Source of the DNA: JAAKFL01 sp964629645
GTDB taxonomy: Bacteria; Chlamydiota; Chlamydiia; Chlamydiales; SLFE01
NCBI GenBank assembly: GCA_964629645.1
Contig: CAZVSU010000061.1
Coordinates: 1 to 16,241, forward strand
Direction of reading: 5' to 3'
Length of the DNA: 16,241 nt
Below, one piece after another: positions 7,293 through 13,318 of the stretch. Below the pieces are notes generated by a model that worked only from the letters and a program-made list of their open reading frames with translations, was not told the DNA's origin and searched no databases. Numbering within the stretch: the stretch's first letter is position 1; every line of letters starts with the position of its first letter. Both the position numbers and the translations under genes were made by a program.

Positions 7293-8546
7293 ATGAATAT
7301 TTTGTTGATCACTCGCTATTTCCCTCCATTAGAGGGAATTGCAACCAATAGGATGACCTCATGGGCGAAATATTGGGCCAAAAAGGGTCACCATGTGACC
7401 GTTCTCACCACTGAAAAGCCAAAAGTTGGAGACCAGACATCTGATGTCACCGTTGAAGAGGTTCCTTATTTCGATCCGATTTCTTTTTTTTCGGGCGACC
7501 GCATAAAAGAAGGAGCGCTTAAAGAGAAAAAAAGTCTCAGCCGTTTTTTGATGACGACCTACCGTTGCCGGCTAAACGAAAGAATACCGGGTCGCACCGA
7601 TTTTTGGGTAAGGCAAGCTAAGAAAAAACTGCAAAAAAATCAGCGTTTCGATCTCATAGTCAGCTCTTATGGCCCCCCGGCAGCGCATAGGATCGGAAGG
7701 TATGCCAAAAAACAATATAGTTGCCCTTGGTTTGCCGATTTCCGCGATCTTTGGGTGGACAATCACAACTACAAAGGGATTTGGCCTTTCACGTTGCTGG
7801 AACGTTGGCTTGAACGACAGGTGGTTCATGAAGCTGATCTCGTTTTGACCGTATCAAATGGGCTCAAGGCGACCTTAAGCGAAAAATACCCCGAAATTGA
7901 TGTCAGAGTGGTTCCGAACGGTTTCGATCGAGAAGATTATCAGACGCTTAAAAGGAGAAAATCGGGAAGCAAATTTTCACTTGTCTACACGGGGACGCTT
8001 TTCGAAAAGAGATATTCGATCGAACCTCTCTTTGAAGCCCTTTCAAATCTGCTATCTGAACAGCCAAACATTGCCGAGCGTTTCGAAGTTGTCTTTTATG
8101 GGAGTGCAACGGGGTATCTCGCTCAACAGATTCGCCGCTTTCACCTCCAGTCGCTTGTTAAGTACCGAGGTCTGATCCCGGTAAAAGAGTGCCGCCAGGT
8201 GCAGCTGGGCGCGGATGCTTTTTTGCTCTTCGATTTTCTCCATTCCACAGACGGAATTCTCAGTGGCAAGGTCTTTGAGTATCTCTTTGTCGATAAGCCG
8301 ATTTTAGCCTTAGGAGTTGGACGAAGCTCGGAACTCGGCCGGCTGCTCATTCAATCGGGCCTTGGACTCATATGCGAAAATAGAGCGTCCGAAATCCAAA
8401 AAAAATTGGTCGCCCTAGTAGAGGGTTCGATTTCCCCCCGGAGCGACCGTGAGTTCATCAAGCACTATTCTCGCGAGGCTCATGCGGAACTGATCACCTC
8501 TTGGGCGTTGAAATGTTCCCAACGGGCGATATCGTCTAAATTATAG
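7293..8546 (+). CDS. GT-B fold glycosyltransferase (GT4-like)
   Basis: A 417-residue cytosolic or membrane-associated glycosyltransferase that would add a sugar from a nucleotide donor to a lipid- or glycan-linked acceptor. The N-terminal Rossmann half starts MNILLITRYFPPLEGIATNR, the usual opening of this family, followed by GHHVTVLTTEKP near 32-43 and PWFADFRDLWVDN (145-157). The C-terminal half has VYTGTLFEKR (231-240) and the donor-binding segment DGILSGKVFEYLFVDKPILA (320-339) with Glu329 at the conserved place. The length is normal. No ribosome site precedes the ATG. The 3' end overlaps the opposing PHP gene by 67 bases. Donor and acceptor cannot be assigned; lipopolysaccharide or another surface glycan is the likely setting. 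Confidence 0.85.
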   Translation: MNILLITRYFPPLEGIATNRMTSWAKYWAKKGHHVTVLTTEKPKVGDQTSDVTVEEVPYFDPISFFSGDRIKEGALKEKKSLSRFLMTTYRCRLNERIPGRTDFWVRQAKKKLQKNQRFDLIVSSYGPPAAHRIGRYAKKQYSCPWFADFRDLWVDNHNYKGIWPFTLLERWLERQVVHEADLVLTVSNGLKATLSEKYPEIDVRVVPNGFDREDYQTLKRRKSGSKFSLVYTGTLFEKRYSIEPLFEALSNLLSEQPNIAERFEVVFYGSATGYLAQQIRRFHLQSLVKYRGLIPVKECRQVQLGADAFLLFDFLHSTDGILSGKVFEYLFVDKPILALGVGRSSELGRLLIQSGLGLICENRASEIQKKLVALVEGSISPRSDREFIKHYSREAHAELITSWALKCSQRAISSKL

Positions 8547-9124
8547 GCATCGATCCCTAGAATGTGCGGGTACTCAAGATGCAGCGGTTTTTCCATCAGG
8601 TTATAGCGCAAATTTAATTCAAGGTGGATGCCGAAATCTAAGGCTCTTTTCAACATCCGATGGTACTCATCTGCATGCGTGAGCATAAGGCGATTTTTGC
8701 GAAAGAAAAGGCCTGGATGCAGCCAAACCACATCTTTTTCTTTGGCTACCTCTTTCATCGAAAGCATCGCCTCTTCCCAAGCGGTCATGTAAAGTGTGAA
8801 ATTTGGAGGAAACCCATGTTCAGCGATGCCAATCACATCAGCAAGCGCTAGGTGCTCCTGAAGACAATCGAGCTCTCCATCTTCTAAAATTTTTGCTTCT
8901 ATACCGACCTCCGCCTTCATTTGATAAAAATCGGCACACTGTTTCACTTCATATTTTAGGGCTCTGAAGTCATACGTTGGATTTCTGCTGACGTGTTCGC
9001 AAAAAATTAAGGTATTGATTCCGTACTGGCGGGCCGCACTGAAGAAATCTTCTACCGAAAGGTCTCCCTTTGAGGTGTTTGTGTGCAAGTGAAACCAATA
9101 AGGTTCTGTTAAATTCGATAACAT
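8480..9124 (-). CDS. PHP-domain metal-dependent phosphoesterase
   Basis: A 214-residue protein of the polymerase-and-histidinol-phosphatase superfamily, expected to hydrolyse a phosphoester with bound metal ions. Metal-ligand motifs appear in order: FHLHTNTSKGD (His12, His14, Asp21), FCEH (Glu43, His44), GIEAKI (Glu76), AEHGF (His103), WLHPG (His136) and GIDAYN (Asp192, where many relatives have DAH). The start at 9124 is preferred because GGAGG lies eight bases before it; an ATG five codons upstream has no such site. The substrate is unknown; histidinol phosphate, a nucleotide or a tyrosine phosphate in polysaccharide control are all known for the superfamily. The gene ends inside the glycosyltransferase gene. 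Confidence 0.8.
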   Translation of the reverse strand: MLSNLTEPYWFHLHTNTSKGDLSVEDFFSAARQYGINTLIFCEHVSRNPTYDFRALKYEVKQCADFYQMKAEVGIEAKILEDGELDCLQEHLALADVIGIAEHGFPPNFTLYMTAWEEAMLSMKEVAKEKDVVWLHPGLFFRKNRLMLTHADEYHRMLKRALDFGIHLELNLRYNLMEKPLHLEYPHILGIDAYNLDDIARWEHFNAQEVISSA

Positions 9125-9142
9125 AGGCTTTGCCTCCATTTA

Positions 9143-9361
9143 TCATGACGCACTCCCAATACCGAGGACGTGAAGACCAAAAATGTGGTTTTGGAAAAGA
9201 GTGATCGGCTCTGCTTGGGCCTTTTGGGCCACAGTCCCGATCAGATTGAGTTCGGTACTAAGAATTGCCACCATTGTTCCCTGTACGCGAGGGTCACCCT
9301 CCAGAATCCCCGGAGATTCCTCTGAATCCAGTTTATAGGGGATACCAAAAACCGATTGCAA
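9143..9361 (-). pseudogene. Possible gene remnant upstream of the PHP gene
   Basis: An open frame of about 72 codons begins with only a TTG, has a TAA two codons upstream and shows no ribosome site at that TTG. An internal ATG (VQGTM) would leave about 43 residues with a weak AGGGA before it. The peptide contains an amphipathic stretch (ILSTELNLIGTVAQKAQAE) that reads like real protein, ending HVLGIGSAS. It may be the 3' fragment of a gene whose front was lost near the palindromic element at 9383, a genuine small gene, or noncoding. I recognise no family. Confidence 0.25.
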
Positions 9362-9382
9362 GTTTTAAATGCCGTTTAGCCC

Positions 9383-9422
9383 AGGGGACGTCTTCAAATT
9401 AAGTCATTCGAAATTTATCGTC
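9383..9422. repeat. Palindromic element, copy 1 (degenerate)
   Basis: The left arm AGGGGACGTCTTCAAATT (9383-9400) is an intact match to the reverse complement of the right arms of copies 2 and 3. The loop and the start of the right arm (AAGTCATTCGAAATTT) are recognisable with one deletion and one substitution. The outer right arm has decayed. Confidence 0.7.
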
Positions 9423-9597
9423 AGGAATTCATGTATTTGGACTCTTTCTATGCTTTTTAATGTGTTTTTATTAAAAACAACAATTATTCGAATAATGATA
9501 ATTTTAAAATCGAATATTGATATAATTATTAAAAGGTGGACAAGAGGTAGGCCTGGTGAATAGACGAGAGCCTCAAAAAACGTTAAGAGGAGCTTTT
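9405..9597. other. AT-rich intergenic stretch with clustered palindromes
   Basis: No convincing gene lies in this stretch. It holds an 8-bp stem TTTTTAAT / ATTAAAAA (9454-9461 with 9470-9477), a perfect 14-base palindrome ATTATTCGAATAAT (9483-9496), a 10-base palindrome ATTTTAAAAT (9501-9510), and a perfect TATAAT at 9521-9526 that could be the -10 box for the repeat-protein gene at 9598. Regulatory DNA is the simplest reading. Confidence 0.55.
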
Positions 9598-9807
9598 ATG
9601 AGACCATCAAAAATACTGTTGATCACGTTGGCGGCGACCGTCATTTTTACTGGCGGTGAGCTGCTTGCAGGCGATGGGGATGTTCATATTGACCCAATCA
9701 CAAACACGCCCATTACCGTTGACCCAATCACAAACACGCCCATTACCGTTGATCCGATCACTAATACGCCCATCACTGTCGATCCAATAAAAGTGGACCC
9801 GGAATGA
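9598..9807 (+). CDS. Small exported protein with three DPITNTPITV repeats
   Basis: I recognise no family. The 69 residues start with a signal peptide (basic MRPSK, hydrophobic ILLITLAATVIFTGG, likely cut near LLAG). The rest is almost entirely the decapeptide DPITNTPITV repeated three times and ending with DPIKVDPE. The mature part would be about 44 residues, acidic, and without cysteine or aromatic residues. The ATG at 9598 is chosen because AAGAGGAG lies six bases before it. Repeats of this kind (Asp/Pro plus beta-branched residues) suggest an extended surface or periplasmic peptide, possibly metal-binding through its aspartates. It is followed immediately by palindromic element copy 2. It could also be a remnant of a longer repeat protein. 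Confidence 0.65.
   Translation: MRPSKILLITLAATVIFTGGELLAGDGDVHIDPITNTPITVDPITNTPITVDPITNTPITVDPIKVDPE
9691..9780 (+). repeat. Three tandem 30-bp coding repeats
   Basis: Units at 9691-9720, 9721-9750 and 9751-9780 each encode DPITNTPITV. The first two are identical at the nucleotide level. The third differs at several positions, all synonymous, so the peptide has been conserved while the DNA drifted. Confidence 0.95.
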
Positions 9808-9810
9808 TGG

Positions 9811-9862
9811 CTAGGAGACTTCTTCAAATCAAGTTGATTCCAAATTTGAAGACGTCCCCTAG
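9811..9862. repeat. Palindromic element, copy 2 (most complete)
   Basis: A left arm at 9811-9829 and a right arm at 9844-9862 form a 19-bp stem with two mismatches around a 14-base loop (CAAGTTGATTCCAA). The outer ends read CTAGG and CCTAG. It begins four bases after the stop of the repeat-protein gene and could also act as a transcript-end hairpin. Confidence 0.8.
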
Positions 9863-9986
9863 AAAGTAGCGCCAAAGAGATTAAAAAAAACTTTTGAAAA
9901 TAAAGCTAGGATATCCATAGTTTCTCCTTGTAGAAAATAAGGATAGACCAGTGCGTTCTTTTTAAGCAAGTTAAGTTAAATAATTC

Positions 9987-10016
9987 TTGAAAAGCACGTA
10001 AATATTATGTTAAAAT
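9987..10016 (+). promoter_or_regulatory. Possible promoter of the gene at 10024
   Basis: TTGAAA (9987-9992), 18 bases, then TAAAAT (10011-10016), each close to consensus. The predicted start falls close to the ATG at 10024, and the earlier ATG at 10015 would lie inside the -10 box. Confidence 0.4.
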
Positions 10017-10035
10017 GCGGCTCATGAAGAGCCGC
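10017..10035 (+). promoter_or_regulatory. Hairpin with an ATG in its loop
   Basis: GCGGCTC (10017-10023) pairs perfectly with GAGCCGC (10029-10035), leaving a five-base loop ATGAA that contains the candidate start codon at 10024. It may present or hide the start in RNA, or be a dyad operator next to the -10 box. Confidence 0.4.
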
Positions 10036-10458
10036 GCACTTACGACAAAAAAACAACACAAATTCATTGAAAATTTCTCTTTCGATTCAAAAGGGTTGGA
10101 AGAAGCTCAAATGTATGTTCTCCATACAATTGTAGACAACAGGGAGACGCAAAACCTATTAATTCGTTGCTATTTCTACAACAAAAAATCTAAAAAGCCC
10201 CATTCAGTTATCGAATTTGTGAGATATCCTTATGCTATGCGCGGGGTGTATTCACCCAAGGGGGTGAATGAACTGAAGCTGATGAGAGAGATGCAAAAAT
10301 GGCAGGGTGAGGGCCTCCCAATGAAGTCTGAAGTCATTGCCGATTTGCATGGGAAGAATTTTCATGTTTCAGATTTCAAAAAGTTCCGCAACGCCCTTGA
10401 AACAGCAGGCGTCAAACTGATGCGTTGCTTCCTTAACTTCAAAGTTGTCCTTAACTGA
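10024..10458 (+). CDS. Hypothetical basic protein, 144 residues
   Basis: No family recognised. It is a soluble, lysine-rich protein without signal peptide or membrane segment. The middle (MYVLHTIVDNRETQNLLIRC, about 29-48) and the stretch VIEFVRYPYAMRGVY look like beta strands. The C-terminal third (DFKKFRNALETAGVKLMRCF) looks helical, so a small alpha/beta domain is likely. The ATG at 10024 is chosen because a promoter-like -10 box covers the ATG at 10015; the longer start adds three residues. No Shine-Dalgarno is visible. It lies in the palindrome-bounded segment and precedes a small membrane-protein gene by 22 bases, so the two are probably co-transcribed. Confidence 0.6.
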   Translation: MKSRALTTKKQHKFIENFSFDSKGLEEAQMYVLHTIVDNRETQNLLIRCYFYNKKSKKPHSVIEFVRYPYAMRGVYSPKGVNELKLMREMQKWQGEGLPMKSEVIADLHGKNFHVSDFKKFRNALETAGVKLMRCFLNFKVVLN

Positions 10459-10480
10459 TGAGTTTTTGTATAAATAAATT

Positions 10481-10798
10481 ATGAGCGCTCGCTGGTTCAC
10501 TCCATTGTTTGCAACAGTCACGATCCTTTATGGGATCACTCTTCCTTTCTTGATTCTTTTTACCAACGTTGTCTGGACAACTTTATGGGAGCCTGAGGAC
10601 ATCTCCACCTGGATGATTGTTGTCACCGTCTATTTCCTGCCGATGCACATCCTCCCGGTCACCTGTTGGGCGTGGGTCGCCTTTTGTCAAAACGACGTCC
10701 AAAAAGGGCTTGTTCTCCTTTTTACTCCCGCCATTGTCGTGATCTGTTACGTTTTTACAGTTCCGATTCTGGAAAATGCTCTACTCTCCTTATTTTAA
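10481..10798 (+). CDS. Small membrane protein with three predicted spans
   Basis: A 105-residue hydrophobic protein with no family I recognise. Likely spans are about 8-30, 44-67 and 76-98, with a short charged loop (WEPEDIST) between the first two and QNDVQKG between the last two. The sequence is rich in Val, Phe, Pro and Trp, and the end ENALLSLF is short. The ATG lies 22 bases after the preceding gene, without a clear ribosome site, so coupling is plausible. A lipase-like gene follows after 134 bases with its own promoter-like sequence. It could be a partner or protective factor for that neighbour, but this rests only on position. Confidence 0.6.
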   Translation: MSARWFTPLFATVTILYGITLPFLILFTNVVWTTLWEPEDISTWMIVVTVYFLPMHILPVTCWAWVAFCQNDVQKGLVLLFTPAIVVICYVFTVPILENALLSLF

Positions 10799-10874
10799 TT
10801 CTTCACATCTGTTTCCGGTGCACATGTGTGACGGCCGCTCCTTAACTATCAAAAACGATTAAGGGAAAAATCAA

Positions 10875-10887
10875 GCGTTTTAAACGC
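10875..10887. promoter_or_regulatory. Perfect dyad GCGTTT-T-AAACGC
   Basis: A perfect six-base inverted repeat around a single T sits five bases upstream of the -35 hexamer at 10893, a typical position for a regulator site. There is no T run for a terminator. Confidence 0.35.
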
Positions 10888-10892
10888 ACGAA

Positions 10893-10921
10893 TTGAATCA
10901 TTACTATTTGTGTGTTATTAT
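10893..10921 (+). promoter_or_regulatory. Promoter of the lipase-like gene
   Basis: TTGAAT (10893-10898), 17 bases, then TATTAT (10916-10921). The predicted start is near 10928, only about five bases before the ATG at 10933, which excludes the upstream GTG at 10912 as a start for this transcript. Confidence 0.45.
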
Positions 10922-10932
10922 CAAGTAACGAA

Positions 10933-11637
10933 ATGAAATTTTTTGAAAAGAAAAAATCAAGCATTGTTTATATTAACGGAATCAGGACCACCTATTCCGA
11001 TGCGCTCTATGACGCTCAATTAATCGCGCCCCAAACAAAATTGATTTGGAATCGCACTGATTTTGACGGAGTCTACCGGCAAGACGAAGAAACACTTGCA
11101 GGGGCAGCGATTGCAGAGCTTAAGTATGAGATTATCAGTCGGATCAAAAGAAACAAGCCGATTTGCATTTGCGCTCATAGCAAAGGGTGTCATATCACAC
11201 TAATGGCCATCGAATCTCTTTTCAATGACTATCAAGCAGGCATCGAAAAATTTGTTCATCTTTATATGTTCGGGGGGATTGTGCTGATCCCCACAACATA
11301 TGGCCATACCGTGGAAAATTGGATGAGCCGGGGAAGATACAAATTACTTGATGGCTTTGCCCATATCGGGGGAGAGTATCACCGAGTCTGGTCTCGAGGA
11401 AGATTTCAAACTTGGTCCTCCATATTGCTTTATTCCAAGGAAAAATCGCACTATACGCTAAGATATGTTGACAATGAGTCTTTGATTCCTTGGGATCATC
11501 ACAACTTCAGAAAAGCGTATCTTGCGATTGCTCGAGATAAAGCGGCACAGTTCATGAGTAAACAGGCTCCCCCCTCGAAAAAATTCTTCAAAAACTTTGA
11601 CAGGGGTCAGCTCCTGAGGGAAAAGAACTCAAATTAA
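10933..11637 (+). CDS. Alpha/beta hydrolase, lipase-like
   Basis: A 234-residue protein with the core signs of an alpha/beta hydrolase. An early strand and turn, SSIVYINGIRTTY (9-21), corresponds to the oxyanion-hole region. The nucleophile elbow is ICICAHSKGCHITL (77-90) with Ser83, so the usual GxSxG reads AHSKG. A strand IEKFVHLYMFGGIVLIP (104-120) follows. Asp188 and His189 or His190 in PWDHH could complete the triad. No signal peptide is seen. Substrate is unknown; a lipid or small ester is likely. The final two codons and the stop (SN-TAA) fall inside palindromic element copy 3, so the natural C-terminus may have been altered by that element. A GTG at 10912 is an alternative start. Confidence 0.6.
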   Translation: MKFFEKKKSSIVYINGIRTTYSDALYDAQLIAPQTKLIWNRTDFDGVYRQDEETLAGAAIAELKYEIISRIKRNKPICICAHSKGCHITLMAIESLFNDYQAGIEKFVHLYMFGGIVLIPTTYGHTVENWMSRGRYKLLDGFAHIGGEYHRVWSRGRFQTWSSILLYSKEKSHYTLRYVDNESLIPWDHHNFRKAYLAIARDKAAQFMSKQAPPSKKFFKNFDRGQLLREKNSN

Positions 11638-11670
11638 GTTGATTCCAAATTTGAAGACGTCCCCTAGAAA
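11629..11670. repeat. Palindromic element, copy 3 (left arm truncated)
   Basis: These 42 bases match 9824-9865 of copy 2 with one difference. Only the inner seven bases of the left arm remain (TCAAATT pairing with AATTTGA), while the complete right arm, AAATTTGAAGACGTCCCC and the following TAG, is kept. It supplies the stop codon of the lipase-like gene. Confidence 0.8.
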
Positions 11671-11712
11671 ATAATTGCCGGAAAAAAGATCGCTGAATAG
11701 GATGAGCTTGAT

Positions 11713-12297
11713 ATGTTTTGTCGAAGTCCTGTCTTATTCTCACCGCGGCATGCTGCCTCTCTTTCTTCTTACCAGATCAGATTTACCGTTTTCTATCGTT
11801 CCTCTCAAATCCACAGTGATTTATTCGATTCCGTTATCTCGGGCTGTTTCCCTCGCTCGCATCAATATATGGAACAAAAACTCATAAGCTGGCCGCTTGT
11901 CGTTGGCGAAGATCAGCCTTTTCAAAGGAACGTGCCTCTGTTATTTCGCACCATGATCACAAAAGACTTTCCCATTGCCGAGATCATCCCTTATTCCGAT
12001 TCTAACCTGCTTTATCGTATCGAAGTGCTGGGATCTCAGTCGTCTTTTTCCCGGCAAGTCGACAAAGAACGACCGCTAATAGAGGAGCAGAGCACTAAAA
12101 TTAAGATCTGCTGGAAGTATCCCACCAGGGACCAGCTTGTTGCCTGGAAGGTATTGGACGAAGAAGGAGTCAAAAGAGACGGATGGCTGCATCACAAGGC
12201 ATTTTACAATGCGATCAACATTCGCGAAATCAGGCGAGAGATGCCCACATTTAACACACAGGAAATATGCCGAAAAATTTTAAAAGAGTGTCGATAA
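11713..12297 (+). CDS. Hypothetical protein, 194 residues
   Basis: No family recognised. It is a soluble protein with a basic and aromatic N-terminal half (about 1-50, many Ser/Phe/Arg) and a more regular C-terminal half containing KIKICWKYPTRDQLVAWKVL (about 133-152) and GWLHHKAFYNAINIREIRRE, probably strands followed by helices. AGGA with about ten bases to the ATG at 11713 gives modest support for the start. It comes 43 bases after palindromic element copy 3 and ends 124 bases before the opposing carbonic anhydrase gene. The first 45 residues look less protein-like than the rest, so the true start could be internal, for example Met53 (MEQKLISWPL). Confidence 0.5.
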   Translation: MFCRSPVLFSPRHAASLSSYQIRFTVFYRSSQIHSDLFDSVISGCFPRSHQYMEQKLISWPLVVGEDQPFQRNVPLLFRTMITKDFPIAEIIPYSDSNLLYRIEVLGSQSSFSRQVDKERPLIEEQSTKIKICWKYPTRDQLVAWKVLDEEGVKRDGWLHHKAFYNAINIREIRREMPTFNTQEICRKILKECR

Positions 12298-12366
12298 AAG
12301 ACCACGCTCTTATGATCCCTCCAATCTTTTAGATTCCCATTCTATCACTCAGCTTTAATCCATTAA

Positions 12367-12390
12367 GGGCAGAACTCGGAGTTTCTGCCC
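12367..12390. other. Hairpin between convergent genes
   Basis: GGGCAGAA (12367-12374) pairs perfectly with TTCTGCCC (12383-12390) around an 8-base loop. It lies between the converging 11713-12297 and carbonic anhydrase genes. Neither strand has a T run after the stem, so it is at best a weak terminator or an RNA-end stabiliser. Confidence 0.4.
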
Positions 12391-12421
12391 GATCTTGTCG
12401 CTGCTTTCGGCTCTAAGCCCT

Positions 12422-13042
12422 TTAGTCTAAAATTTCCACTCTTCCCGTTTCTTTGTTGTAGTAGCCGGCGTAAACTGTCAGTTTTTTCTCTTTAATGGGG
12501 GCTTGAAGAGCCGGTGATTTGAGGAGAAGATCGCGCATTTGTCGCGCATTCTGTTTGATCGATGCCTCAAGCAAGTTTTTCGCATTTAATCGCCTCTCCA
12601 TCTCAACCGATGGTTCAATGAGGTTCGCAACCGCTTCAATTCCCTCTGCATTACCCTCAACGACCGCATTCACGGCTCCACAATCTTGGTGGCCCAGAAC
12701 CAAAATAACAGAAGATCCAAGACCCAAAGCGGCAAAATGGATGCTGTCGAGTTCGATCGGACCAATCACGTTCCCTGCAACCCTCACAACAAAAAGATCT
12801 CCGATGCCCTGATCGAAGATGATCTCCGGCGGAACGCGTGAATCGGCGCACCCGACGATAGCGGCAAAGGGCTCTTGACCCTGAATGGTTTCTACCCTCC
12901 GCTCAGGTGTTTGGTTGGGATTCTTCATTTTCGCTTCAACAAAGCGTTCGTTACCGTCGATCAAGCGCTGAAGGTAGGGATCATTCGCTCCTTCACAAGC
13001 GACAGAAAGACAGAATATGACTGCTAAAAAAGTTTTTTTCAT
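12422..13042 (-). CDS. Beta-class carbonic anhydrase, exported
   Basis: Zinc enzyme interconverting CO2 and bicarbonate. The 206 residues begin with a signal peptide (MKKTFLAVIFCLSVAC, cut near residues 15-19), so the enzyme should act in the periplasm. Family motifs are intact: VGCADSRVPPE with Cys65, Asp67 and Arg69, and LGHQDCGAV with His118 and Cys121, giving the Cys-His-Cys zinc set and the Asp-Arg pair. GDLFVVRVAGN (81-91) is also typical. The ATG at 13042 has GGAG five bases before it; a GTG two codons upstream is less likely. Cys11 and Cys16 fall in the signal region; the sequence before Cys16 (LSVA) is a poor lipobox. The gene is divergent from the FAD oxidoreductase with a 276-base gap. 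Confidence 0.93.
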   Translation of the reverse strand: MKKTFLAVIFCLSVACEGANDPYLQRLIDGNERFVEAKMKNPNQTPERRVETIQGQEPFAAIVGCADSRVPPEIIFDQGIGDLFVVRVAGNVIGPIELDSIHFAALGLGSSVILVLGHQDCGAVNAVVEGNAEGIEAVANLIEPSVEMERRLNAKNLLEASIKQNARQMRDLLLKSPALQAPIKEKKLTVYAGYYNKETGRVEILD

Positions 13043-13318
13043 ACACACTCCCGACTGATAGGTTTACCTTTTGAAATAACAAAGACTAAGATAAATGAAA
13101 ATATTTTATAAACCTTTTGTATGTCAGTGTATTGTCGACGAGCTCTTTCTTTTTTTTATGTTCCCAATTTCCCTGAACTCGTAGTCTCGCAAGCCGCGGT
13201 GTTATCAAAGAGTATCAGTGTGTTAAGGAAAAGGACGGATGTGCGGTCGAATTGCCATTGACGGATGGTAAGCGTCGACGTTAGGATCCAGGTATAGTTT
13301 CCAATAGGGGGCCTGCTT
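13043..13318. other. Divergent intergenic region
   Basis: This gap separates the carbonic anhydrase and oxidoreductase genes. A minus-strand CTGACA (13123-13128) with TATTTT 18 bases downstream is a weak promoter candidate for the anhydrase. A plus-strand reading frame of 46 codons (13121-13261) has no ribosome site and is probably chance. The only firm element is AGGGGG just before the start at 13319. Confidence 0.35.

Noticed and set aside
8424..8452. GGTTCGA-like sequence resembling a tRNA T-loop
   Set aside because: It lies within the glycosyltransferase coding frame, and no acceptor stem or anticodon arm can be formed around it.
9691..9780. 30-bp tandem repeats as a possible CRISPR array
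   Set aside because: Units are directly adjacent with no spacers and encode an in-frame decapeptide after a signal peptide.
13121..13261. 46-codon plus-strand frame upstream of the oxidoreductase
   Set aside because: There is no ribosome site and no recognisable protein pattern; chance occurrence is likely.
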